A stretch of 64,000 nt of DNA from Dehalococcoidia bacterium. GTDB lineage: Bacteria; Chloroflexota; Dehalococcoidia; Tepidiformales; Tepidiformaceae. Shown here in pieces: positions 1 through 7,094 of this stretch. The notes beneath the pieces are model-generated. The model saw nothing but the letters and a program-made list of their open reading frames with translations, was not told where the DNA came from and searched no databases. Every line of letters starts with the position of its first letter. Position 1 is the stretch's first letter. The DNA is taken from positions 34,191 through 98,190 of the forward strand of contig JAJEIT010000026.1 of NCBI GenBank assembly GCA_022827945.1, read 5' to 3'. A program made the position numbers and the translations under genes.

Positions 1-534
1 ATCGGTCGAGCCCGCGCCCACCAGTATCAGCTTCTCGCCCACCACATCAATGCTCGTGATCGAGCAGTTCCCGAGCTTCACCGGCACCACCCGGTCGTTT
101 CGGGTCGCCTCGCCTATGGCCACGCAGATGGCGATGTAGTGGCTCACCACGACCACGTCGCCGGCGCCGTTCTCGAACTCCGCCAGCGTCCCGACTACCC
201 GCTGGCGCCACGCCTGCAGCGTCTCGTTCTGCTCGCTCCAGACGCCCTCCATGAACGGCCCGATGATCGCCTTGCGCTCCTCCGGCGGCAGCGAGGGGTC
301 GAAGACCTCCGCAACCTCCTCGCGGACCTCCGGCTCGAGGCCGAAGGCCGCCGCGATCGGGTCCGCCGTCTCGCGCGTGCGCCGCAGCGGCGAGACGACC
401 AGCCGCGAGGGCGTCAGCCTGCCCAGGGCCCGCGCCGTGATCGCCGCCTGCTCATGGCCGAGCGGCGCCAGTCCCGGGTCGAGGTCGTCGAGCCCGGCCG
501 CGGCCAGTCCGTGACGGATCAGGTAGAGCGTCAT
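1..534 (-). CDS. Histidine phosphatase family protein (3' end outside window)
   Basis: The minus-strand reading starts at the ATG at 534 and stays open for 178 codons to the window edge, so the C-terminus is missing. The N-terminus reads MTLYLIRHGLAAAG, the RHG signature of the phosphoglycerate mutase/histidine phosphatase superfamily (His 8 would be the phosphorylated residue). A downstream SPLRRTRET block matches the second conserved Arg region, and VVVVSHYIA supplies the second catalytic His. The family removes phosphate from small metabolites or proteins; the substrate cannot be told. The start lies only 7 bp after the stop of the upstream lyase gene, so the two are probably co-transcribed. 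Confidence 0.88.
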   Translation of the reverse strand, partial: MTLYLIRHGLAAAGLDDLDPGLAPLGHEQAAITARALGRLTPSRLVVSPLRRTRETADPIAAAFGLEPEVREEVAEVFDPSLPPEERKAIIGPFMEGVWSEQNETLQAWRQRVVGTLAEFENGAGDVVVVSHYIAICVAIGEATRNDRVVPVKLGNCSITSIDVVGEKLILVGAGSTD

Positions 535-541
535 GGCGCGC

Positions 542-1537
542 TCAGGATCCGTCGCTGAAGAACAGCTTCTCGACCTCGTCGGAAAGCGTGACGTTCATCA
601 GCCGGGCGCGCTGCAGCGCCTCCCAGTAGTAGCGGTAGGTGGCGCGGTCGTGCAGGTCGCCCTCATGCTGGATCGGCCCCCAGTCCGCCTCGTACGCCTT
701 CAGCATGATCGCCTCGCCCAGCGCGACCTCCGGCGCTTCGGGCGCCATCGCCCGCGTGATCGGCTCGATCTGCGCCGGGTAGATGGACCACTGCCGCATG
801 AACCCGAACTCCTCGCGCGCCCGCCGCGCGTCGCCGTAGATGACGTCCTCGTCGCGCAGCTCCAGCGTGACGTTGTGCGCGGGCACGACCCCGTGCGCCA
901 GCGCGGCCGCCACGACATCTCCCTTCGCCCGCCGGATGAGCTGGTGGTTGAACTGCCCCGGCGAGCGCATCGCCGAAGCGGGAATCGTGCCGTGGTGCGC
1001 CGAGACGAAGTCCATCAGCCCGAAGTCGAGCACCTGCACGTTCGGCAGCGCCGCCAGCTCCCAGGCGTCGTGCAGCGCGCCGTGCGTCTCGACGAGGATG
1101 TGGATGGGAATCTCGCGATCCACGCCCGCCTGCTGCGTGCGCTCCCGGATGTAGTCGATCATCTCCGCGCCCTGGCTCGCCTCGGTGCACTTGGGGATCG
1201 TGAGGTAGGCCACGCGCTCGGCCGCCTCGCCGACGACGATGTCGGCGTCCGCCTTCCAGTGGTCGTGTGTGTAGTCGTGGATGCGAACGCCGGCCATGTT
1301 GTGGTGGTTGGACTCGCTGTTCTGCATCCGCGCCGCCATCCGGGCGTGCGCCGTCTCCTCCCCCGTGGGCGCCCCGTCCTCGAGGTCCATGGTGATGTCG
1401 AAGACGCCGCCCATCTCGTTCTGCAGCTCGAAGGCCTTCTGGATGCGCTGCTCCGTTCCCGCGAAGTGCTCGCAGGACGGGATCACGGGCATCGGCGGCT
1501 CGCCCTCGAAGAGCGCCTCGTTCGGGTGTCGGGGCAT
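542..1537 (-). CDS. HpcH/HpaI aldolase/citrate lyase (CitE-like) family protein
   Basis: This 331-residue protein has features of the CitE-like branch of the HpcH/HpaI superfamily: an early ITMDLEDGAP segment (metal-binding acidic region), AGVRIHDY with the conserved Arg, IHILVETHGAL (conserved Glu in the barrel) and a LDFGLMDFV strand. Relatives cleave or condense CoA thioesters such as malyl-CoA or citramalyl-CoA using divalent metal; the exact substrate cannot be inferred. It precedes the histidine phosphatase gene by 7 bp in the same direction. The ATG at 1537 is followed directly by a well conserved N-terminus, so I keep it as the start. Confidence 0.82.
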   Translation of the reverse strand: MPRHPNEALFEGEPPMPVIPSCEHFAGTEQRIQKAFELQNEMGGVFDITMDLEDGAPTGEETAHARMAARMQNSESNHHNMAGVRIHDYTHDHWKADADIVVGEAAERVAYLTIPKCTEASQGAEMIDYIRERTQQAGVDREIPIHILVETHGALHDAWELAALPNVQVLDFGLMDFVSAHHGTIPASAMRSPGQFNHQLIRRAKGDVVAAALAHGVVPAHNVTLELRDEDVIYGDARRAREEFGFMRQWSIYPAQIEPITRAMAPEAPEVALGEAIMLKAYEADWGPIQHEGDLHDRATYRYYWEALQRARLMNVTLSDEVEKLFFSDGS

Positions 1538-1626
1538 GAAACGCCTCCCTGACGTATCTGGTGTTGGGGTTCTCGCAGAGTGCGCGAGCCAGTATCGGCC
1601 CTCACCGCCCCACGGTCACGCGCGGG

Positions 1627-1902
1627 CTACGCCCACCCCGTCAGCGCCGCCTCCACCGCCTCGTTGACCGCCTCCGCCGCCTCCCCGGGCACCGCCTCCC
1701 CCAGCGCCTCCAGGCGAGCCTCGATGTACGCCCGCGCCGACTCCACGCTCGACACGTCGTCGCTCGCCGCCGCCTCGGCCACGAGCGCCTGCGCCAGGCG
1801 CAATGGGTCGCCGGCGATGGCCGCGCCCGCCTCGCCGAGATCGGCGAACGGCTCCGCGAGCATCCTCCGGAGCTGGGTCAGGCGTATCTCGTCGGTGGGC
1901 AC
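1627..1902 (-). CDS. Hypothetical small acidic protein
   Basis: A 91-residue, acidic, alanine- and glutamate-rich protein predicted to be all helical (for example LRRMLAEPFADLGEAG). There is no signal peptide or membrane segment and I recognise no family. It starts 24 bp after the stop of the zinc-ribbon gene on the same strand, so co-transcription is plausible, and that context is the main support for it being real. Overlapping frames on both strands are also open here because of high GC, so coding status is only moderately supported. Confidence 0.5.
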   Translation of the reverse strand: MPTDEIRLTQLRRMLAEPFADLGEAGAAIAGDPLRLAQALVAEAAASDDVSSVESARAYIEARLEALGEAVPGEAAEAVNEAVEAALTGWA

Positions 1903-1926
1903 GGGGCGCCTCCGCCGCGATGGCGG

Positions 1927-2286
1927 CTAGCGCGGTGGCGCTTCCTGCCGGGGCGGCCGGATCTTGTTGTAGCAGGTGCTGCAGTAGACGGGACGGTCGC
2001 CCCGCGGCTGGAATGGCACTTCCGTCATCTGGCCGCAGTCGGCGCAGGCGGCGGGGTGCATCTGGCGCGGCGTCTTGCCGCCGAAGCTGGCGAAGTTCCC
2101 GTAGCGCACGTACCCGTCCATCTCCTCCAGGGAGCTGCGGTTCGAACGCCGTGCCTGGCGGCAGGAGGGACAGCGCGAGGGCTCGTTCATCAGCCCCTTG
2201 TTCGCGTAGAACTCCTGCTCGCCGGCGGTGAAGGTGAAGCTGGTGCTGCAATCGCGGCAGACGATCTGCTTGTCGGCGTAGGCCAA
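1927..2286 (-). CDS. Zinc-ribbon domain protein
   Basis: A 119-residue protein with two zinc-binding regions. The first has CRDCSTSF at residues 10-17 and CPSCRQARR about 28 residues later, matching the small bacterial zinc-ribbon family that usually has YADKxIxCxDC at its start. The second has CADCG followed by CSTCYNK, a classic CxxC pair ending in a zinc-knuckle tail. Such proteins are common in Chloroflexota and related phyla; function is unknown, with nucleic-acid or protein binding likely. The gene is divergent from the VapBC-like pair across an 86 bp gap. Confidence 0.82.
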   Translation of the reverse strand: MAYADKQIVCRDCSTSFTFTAGEQEFYANKGLMNEPSRCPSCRQARRSNRSSLEEMDGYVRYGNFASFGGKTPRQMHPAACADCGQMTEVPFQPRGDRPVYCSTCYNKIRPPRQEAPPR

Positions 2287-2372
2287 GGAATCAGGGCTCC
2301 TTCCCTGCGGGTCTGCGAACCAGTGTACCAGCCGCCCCGCTACGGCTAACCGGACCGATGCTCAAACTGCTA

Positions 2373-2398
2373 TCCTTACTTGACGACCACAGTAAGGA
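2373..2398 (+). promoter_or_regulatory. Perfect inverted repeat over the vapB ribosome binding site (putative operator)
   Basis: TCCTTACT at 2373-2380 and AGTAAGGA at 2391-2398 are exact reverse complements separated by 10 bp. The right arm overlaps the AAGGAG ribosome binding site at 2394-2399, seven bases before the ATG at 2406. AbrB/MazE-fold antitoxins typically bind such palindromes to autorepress their operon, so this is the likely operator. It could also act as an RNA hairpin that hides the ribosome binding site. Confidence 0.6.
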
Positions 2399-2405
2399 GT
2401 CTGGC

Positions 2406-2654
2406 ATGGAAGTTGCCGCTCGCGTCAGTTCAAAAGGCCAGATCACGATTCCCCGTGCGGTGCGTGAAGCGCTCGGTATCAAGGAGGGCGATGAAGTCCT
2501 CTTCCGGCTTGAGGGGAAGCGCGCGGTCATTGCGCGTACCCCTGACTTTCTGGAGCTCGCTGGATTCGTGGACGTGCCCCTGGAGAAAAGGGGCACTCCG
2601 TGGGACGAGATTCTGCGTGAGACACGGAAGGCTCGGGCCGCCGCCCGTCGATGA
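2406..2654 (+). CDS. AbrB/MazE/SpoVT-type antitoxin (VapB-like)
   Basis: An 82-residue protein opening with a swapped-hairpin AbrB domain: VSSKGQITIPRAVREAL at residues 7-23, then the EGDEVLF hallmark. The C-terminal tail (about residues 55-82, basic at the end) would wrap around the partner toxin. The ATG at 2406 is chosen over an in-frame ATG at 2358 because it has AAGGAG seven bases upstream and starts exactly at the domain boundary. It overlaps the downstream PIN-domain gene by four bases (ATGA), the usual arrangement of type II toxin-antitoxin operons. A palindrome over the ribosome binding site probably mediates autoregulation. Confidence 0.9.
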   Translation: MEVAARVSSKGQITIPRAVREALGIKEGDEVLFRLEGKRAVIARTPDFLELAGFVDVPLEKRGTPWDEILRETRKARAAARR

Positions 2655-3046
2655 CCGCCTTCCTCGATACGAACATCATCGTCCGGCACTACACCGGAGA
2701 CCCGCCGGCTCAGGCCCGGTTGGCAACCCGCTACCTCGAGCAAGCCGACCGGCTCCTCCTCCCCGACCTCATCCTTGCGGAGGTCGCGTACGTGCTGGAG
2801 TCGTATTACCGCATGTCCCGCGACCAGGTTGCTGCCGCGCTGCGCTCGACCCTCGCCATACCTGCCGTTCGGGTGTTCGACAGGGATCTCCTTCAGCGGA
2901 CGGTCGAACTGTACGACATCCACCGTTTTGGCTTCGCCGATGCCTACCTCGTGGCGAGCGCCGAGCGCTCGGCCGTAGGGACCATCGCCTCGTTCGACCG
3001 GGGAATCGATCGCGCAGAAACGGTCCGGCGGGAAGAGCCTGCCTAG
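2651..3046 (+). CDS. PIN-domain ribonuclease toxin (VapC-like)
   Basis: A 131-residue PIN-domain protein. The acidic metal-binding residues are visible: Asp6 in FLDTNII, Glu44 in LILAEVAYVLE, Asp97 in FADAYLVA and Asp116 in SFDRGID. VapC toxins are Mg2+-dependent endoribonucleases that commonly cleave tRNA or rRNA and are neutralised by the cognate antitoxin. The start codon overlaps the antitoxin stop (ATGA), implying translational coupling. All four acidic residues are present, so it should be active. Confidence 0.9.
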   Translation: MTAFLDTNIIVRHYTGDPPAQARLATRYLEQADRLLLPDLILAEVAYVLESYYRMSRDQVAAALRSTLAIPAVRVFDRDLLQRTVELYDIHRFGFADAYLVASAERSAVGTIASFDRGIDRAETVRREEPA

Positions 3047-3050
3047 ACCC

Positions 3051-3986
3051 CTACCCCGCCAGCGCCCCCACCTCCGCGACCTCGTCGTCCGTCAGCACCC
3101 ACTCGACCGCCGCCGCGTTCGCCTCGAGCTGCTCCGGCTTCGTCGCGCCCGAGATGACGCTCGACACGTGCGACTGCGACGAAAGCCAGGCGATGGCGAG
3201 GTCGAGCACCGTGCGACCGCGCTCCTCCGCCCACGACTCCAGCTTCTCCAGCGTCGCGAAGTTCGCGTCGGTCAGGACGCCCTGGGCTCGTTCGCCCCAG
3301 GCCGCCAGCCGCGTCCCTTCCGCCACCCCCTGCCCCTGCCGGTACTTGCCCGTCAGGAAGCCGCTCGCGAGCGGGAAGTAGGGAAGCATGCCCAGCCCGT
3401 GGTGGTTGCAGGCCGGCACCACCTCCGCCTCCACGCCCCGCTCCATCAGGTTGTAGTGGTTCTGCGCCGAGACCATCTTCGTCAGGTGATGCGTCTCCGC
3501 CGTCCAGTGCGCCTCCGCGATCTGCCAGCCCTTGTAGTTCGAGTTGCCGATGTAGCGAACCTTGCCCGACCGCACCAGGTCGTCGAGCGCCCGCAGCGTC
3601 TCCTCGATAGGCGTGTCCGGGTCGGGCATGTGCATCTGGTAGAGGTCGATGTAGTCGGTCCCGAGCCGCCGCAGGCTCGCCTCGCACGCTTCCGCGATGC
3701 GGTGGCGCGAACCGCCCCGCTCCATCGGCCCCTCCCCCATCGGCGCCGCGAACTTCGTCGCGATGATCACCTCGTGCCGGCGCGCCCCCAGCGCCCGCCC
3801 CAGCATCTCCTCCGACGCGCCCCGTCCGTACACGTCCGCCGTGTCGAAGAGCGTGATGCCCGCGTCCAGTGCCGCGTTCGTGACCTTCTCCGCGGCCCCG
3901 TAGTCGATGCGCATGCCGAAGTTGTTGCAGCCCAGTCCCGCCAACGAGACATGCAGGCCCGACCGTCCAAGCCGCCGGTACTCCAT
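3051..3986 (-). CDS. Aldo/keto reductase
   Basis: A 311-residue, single-domain aldo/keto reductase with (beta/alpha)8 fold features. The catalytic tetrad is identifiable: Asp48 and Tyr53 in FDTADVYG, Lys78 in IATKF and His119 in YQMHMPDP. The C-terminal VISGATKPEQLEAN is the NADPH-binding signature of the voltage-gated potassium channel beta-subunit/Tas-like AKR group. It would reduce aldehydes or ketones with NADPH in the cytosol; the substrate is unknown. It is convergent with vapC, with stop codons four bases apart. Confidence 0.92.
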   Translation of the reverse strand: MEYRRLGRSGLHVSLAGLGCNNFGMRIDYGAAEKVTNAALDAGITLFDTADVYGRGASEEMLGRALGARRHEVIIATKFAAPMGEGPMERGGSRHRIAEACEASLRRLGTDYIDLYQMHMPDPDTPIEETLRALDDLVRSGKVRYIGNSNYKGWQIAEAHWTAETHHLTKMVSAQNHYNLMERGVEAEVVPACNHHGLGMLPYFPLASGFLTGKYRQGQGVAEGTRLAAWGERAQGVLTDANFATLEKLESWAEERGRTVLDLAIAWLSSQSHVSSVISGATKPEQLEANAAAVEWVLTDDEVAEVGALAG

Positions 3987-4102
3987 CGTTCCCCCTGTCG
4001 CCGGTCGCCCCGGCGCGATGCCGGAGTATACGGGGGAAGGAACCCACGCCTGCCCCGAGGGGGGCTGGGGTAATTCGTCCGCGCTGTTGGTAGGGTCTCA
4101 CT

Positions 4103-5584
4103 GTGACGTGCGGAGGAATCAAGCACGGGCTGCGGAGAGCCGCCCGCAATCTCCGGGCAGTGCTCACGGTTCTTCCCTTCGCGGCTCTGTTGCTCGCGCT
4201 CGTTGCCTGTGGTGGTAAAGGGGAGCCAGACCGGGTCACGCCCTCCCCAACGGCTGAAGCGTCGACCACTGGCCCCTCCCCTACCCCGACAGCCACGGCC
4301 GCGCCGACCGCTCCAACCGCGACAGTCTCGCCGGCGGCTCCAACTGCGACTGCCGCCGCCACGGCCACACCAACAGCGTCGCCCGTGCCTCCTGCCCCCA
4401 CACCCACAGCGACAACCTCCCCTGCTGCTGCCGTGTCCACAGATGAGTCAACTGAGGCAGCAACTCCCGAGGCCCGTGACGAGCAGCAGGTGTTGAATGT
4501 CGAAGGGGTCGGTGAGGTCGAGGGTCCGGTGGCGGTCTACGCAGAGAGACTGTTCCAGGCGGAAGAGGCTGGACAGCCCCTGAGCCTGTCGAACCAGAAG
4601 TTCTTCGCCATTGACCTGGGGACAGGCAAGAAGTGGGACATCGTGGATGTCGGGGAGGAATGGCCCCGCGTTCAGGTGGCGGGGGACCGGCTGGTTCTCT
4701 GGGACGAGAGGTTCGACGTCCACCTGGTCTCGCTCGACGGAAAGTCCCAGGTTCTCTCTCAATCCGGCGACGCGCTCCTCCCGGTCGTTTCGCTCGATGG
4801 GTCGAAGATAGCCATTGCCGTCGACGGCACCCCCTCCGGTGAGGCCGATAGCATTGTCGTCCTCGATGTGCAGTCGGGTGACGAGTTGGTCCGCCTTGAG
4901 GCTGACGATCCCCGCATCGACCCCCCACCCTCGGCCGACGACTTCTCACTGGAAGTCTCGCGCTGGGGCATGACTGGAGATGCGCTCCTCGTCAGCGGGC
5001 GAGGGACCGGCAGTTTCGTCGTCACCCTCGATGGCGAAGTCCGTGAGACATCCATCGGAGGCCGGTCTCCAGACCTGCGCTACGGCATTGTCGCAGAGCC
5101 GCGCCGCCGTTCGACGTACGACTCATTGACCGTGATGGAACTCACCACGGGACGTGTGGTGCTCACGCTGACACCGGAGGAGGGCAGCCGCATCTGGGGG
5201 TGGTACTGGGGCGCGCCTCCCTCCCCCGAGTTCATGTACGCGACAGTCCCGGAGAATGCCAGGGACTCCAACGAGCGACGAGCCCAGGCCACCTGGCGCA
5301 TCGTCGACCTGGACACCGGCACTACCAGGATTGTGGACATTTTCGACGAGACGCTGCGAGCTGAGTGGCAGTGGATATGGACGATCCAGGACAGTTCCTA
5401 CACGACGCTCTGGGGACAGTGCCTGGTTCGCCATCGAAACCTGGATTCCTGCATCGACCTCTTCGAGGGGGCCAACGAGGCGCTCGACGCGCTCTCCGAC
5501 GACCCCGATCCCACCGAGGAACCCCGGGATCCATATACCTACTCTCGAAGAACTGAGTTGCTGGGCATCATCTGGCTCGATTAG
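4103..5584 (+). CDS. Lipoprotein with Pro/Thr/Ala-rich linker and propeller-like domain
   Basis: A 493-residue protein starting at GTG. A twin-Arg-flanked hydrophobic segment (residues 18-35) ends in a lipobox, LVAC at 33-36, so it is probably a lipoprotein anchored at Cys36. Residues about 45-115 form a low-complexity Pro/Thr/Ala linker typical of surface-tethered proteins. Residues about 125-493 contain repeated strand motifs (FFAIDLGTGK, VSLDGSKIAIA, VVLDVQSGDEL, VDLDTGTTRI) spaced like blades of a WD40/YVTN-type beta propeller. No catalytic motif is seen. The first codons overlap a GGAGGA sequence, so the exact start is uncertain. Confidence 0.8.
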   Translation: MTCGGIKHGLRRAARNLRAVLTVLPFAALLLALVACGGKGEPDRVTPSPTAEASTTGPSPTPTATAAPTAPTATVSPAAPTATAAATATPTASPVPPAPTPTATTSPAAAVSTDESTEAATPEARDEQQVLNVEGVGEVEGPVAVYAERLFQAEEAGQPLSLSNQKFFAIDLGTGKKWDIVDVGEEWPRVQVAGDRLVLWDERFDVHLVSLDGKSQVLSQSGDALLPVVSLDGSKIAIAVDGTPSGEADSIVVLDVQSGDELVRLEADDPRIDPPPSADDFSLEVSRWGMTGDALLVSGRGTGSFVVTLDGEVRETSIGGRSPDLRYGIVAEPRRRSTYDSLTVMELTTGRVVLTLTPEEGSRIWGWYWGAPPSPEFMYATVPENARDSNERRAQATWRIVDLDTGTTRIVDIFDETLRAEWQWIWTIQDSSYTTLWGQCLVRHRNLDSCIDLFEGANEALDALSDDPDPTEEPRDPYTYSRRTELLGIIWLD

Positions 5585-5595
5585 CCCGCCCGCCC

Positions 5596-5957
5596 CTACC
5601 CCGTGAAGCGCACCACAGGCGTCGTCCGGCCCCAGAGCTCCTCCAGCCGGTAGTACTCCCGCTTCTCCGGTGAGAACACGTGCACGATCACGTCGCCGAA
5701 GTCGATCAGCACCCAGCCGCTTTCCTTGCGGCCCTCCTGGTGGCGCGGCGGCACGCCGGCCTCCTTGAGTTCGTGCCCCAGCCGTTCCACGATGGCGCTG
5801 AACTGCAGCGGCGAGTGCGCCGTCGCCAGCACGAAGTAGTCGGCGAAGCTCGACGCCTTGCCGATGTCCAGCATTGCGACATCCTCAGCCTGCAGCTCGG
5901 AGAGAAGATCGATGACGCGGTGGGCGAGTGGCTCGGATTCCAGAGCGCGCGCTCCAT
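5596..5957 (-). CDS. rsfS: Ribosome silencing factor RsfS (5' end appears frameshifted)
   Basis: The ATG at 5874 gives 92 residues (MLDIGKASSFADYFVLAT onward), an RsfS core including the DFGDVIVHVF strand. RsfS binds ribosomal protein uL14 and blocks subunit joining when nutrients are scarce. Family members have about 20-30 more N-terminal residues. Those are present upstream in frame (…LESEPLAHRVIDLLSELQ) but without an ATG, GTG or TTG. The only ATG (5957) reads MERAL and then leaves the frame at a GCGCGCGC tract at about 5944-5951. Removing one GC unit would give a normal MERALESEP start. Either a 2-base expansion, a sequencing error, or a CTG start at 5943 is needed. Confidence 0.8.
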
Positions 5958-5993
5958 TCCGCCTGGTGCGGACTCTGCGAGAATAGCACAGCC

Positions 5994-7082
5994 GTGAACG
6001 CTCCCCGTGTCGTCTGCGCCATGTCCGGCGGCGTCGATTCCTCCGTCGCCGCCGCCCTCCTCGTCGAGCAGGGCTACGACGTCGTGGGCGTCACCATGCG
6101 CCTCTGGACCGAGGAGCGCCCGGACGAGCTTCGCGGCCACCAGCAGTGCTGCAGCGTCGAGGACATCGACGACGCCCGCCGCGTCGCCGGCCAGCTGGGC
6201 ATCCGCCACTACGTCCTCAACTTCGAGGACGCCTTTCGCGAGCACGTCGTCGACCCCTTCGTCGACGAGTACGCCGCCGGCCGCACCCCCAACCCCTGCG
6301 CCCGCTGCAACGAGCACATCAAGTACCGCGCCCTCCTCGACCGCCTCCCCGCCTTCGACGCCGGCCTGCTCGCGACCGGCCACTACGCCCGCGTCGCCCG
6401 CGGCGAGGACGGCGTCCCCCACCGCCTCCTCAGGGGCGTCGACGACTCCAAGGATCAGTCCTACGTCCTCTACATGCTCGGGCAGGAGCAGCTCGCGCGG
6501 CTCCTGCTGCCCGTCGGCGACCTGCGCAAGGACGACGTGCGCGAGGTCGCGCGTCGCACGGGCCTCGATGTTGCGGAGAAGCCCGACAGCGTCGAGATCT
6601 GCTTCGTGCCCGGGAACGACTACCGCGCCTTCGTCACCGAGCGCGTCGAGCCCCGCCCCGGCGAGCTGCGCGACGCCGGCGGCGAGGTGCTCGCCCGCCA
6701 CGAGGGCGTGACCGGCTTCACCGTCGGCCAGCGCAAGGGGCTCGGCGTCGCCCTCGGCGAACCCCGCTACGTGACCGCCATCGACGCCGCCACCAGCGTC
6801 GTCACCATCGGCGAGGAGGACGACCTTTACGCCGACCACGCCGCCGTCGAGGCCGTCACCTGGGTCGCGGGCGCCCCGCCCCCGCTCGGCGAGCCGATAG
6901 CGGCAAAGGCCCGCTACAAGGCCGAGGCCGCCCCCGCCACCCTCGCCGGGGCCGCGGATGGCCTCGCCACCGTGCGCTTCGACCGCCGCCAGCGCGCCCT
7001 CACCCCCGGCCAGGCCGTCGCCTTCTACCGGGGCGACGAGGTGCTCGGCGGCGGCACCATCGTCCGGGCCTGGCGTGACTGA
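5994..7082 (+). CDS. mnmA: tRNA-specific 2-thiouridylase MnmA
   Basis: A 362-residue protein that installs sulfur at C2 of the wobble uridine 34 of Lys, Glu and Gln tRNAs, using ATP and sulfur relayed from a cysteine desulfurase. The PP-loop is SGGVDSS at residues 11-17. The nucleophile Cys102 lies in NPCARCN and the persulfide Cys203 in EICFVPGND. The C-terminal half has the PUA/beta-barrel region (GFTVGQRKGLG). The GTG at 5994 fits the family start better than an in-frame upstream ATG at 5928. It is divergent from rsfS with only a few dozen bases between them. Confidence 0.96.
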   Translation: MNAPRVVCAMSGGVDSSVAAALLVEQGYDVVGVTMRLWTEERPDELRGHQQCCSVEDIDDARRVAGQLGIRHYVLNFEDAFREHVVDPFVDEYAAGRTPNPCARCNEHIKYRALLDRLPAFDAGLLATGHYARVARGEDGVPHRLLRGVDDSKDQSYVLYMLGQEQLARLLLPVGDLRKDDVREVARRTGLDVAEKPDSVEICFVPGNDYRAFVTERVEPRPGELRDAGGEVLARHEGVTGFTVGQRKGLGVALGEPRYVTAIDAATSVVTIGEEDDLYADHAAVEAVTWVAGAPPPLGEPIAAKARYKAEAAPATLAGAADGLATVRFDRRQRALTPGQAVAFYRGDEVLGGGTIVRAWRD

Positions 7083-7094
7083 GGCGGCCCGGCG

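Noticed and set aside
2380..2408. TTGACG at 2380-2385 as a -35 element for vapB
   Set aside because: A matching -10 would fall after the ribosome binding site and start codon; it is simply part of the palindrome spacer.
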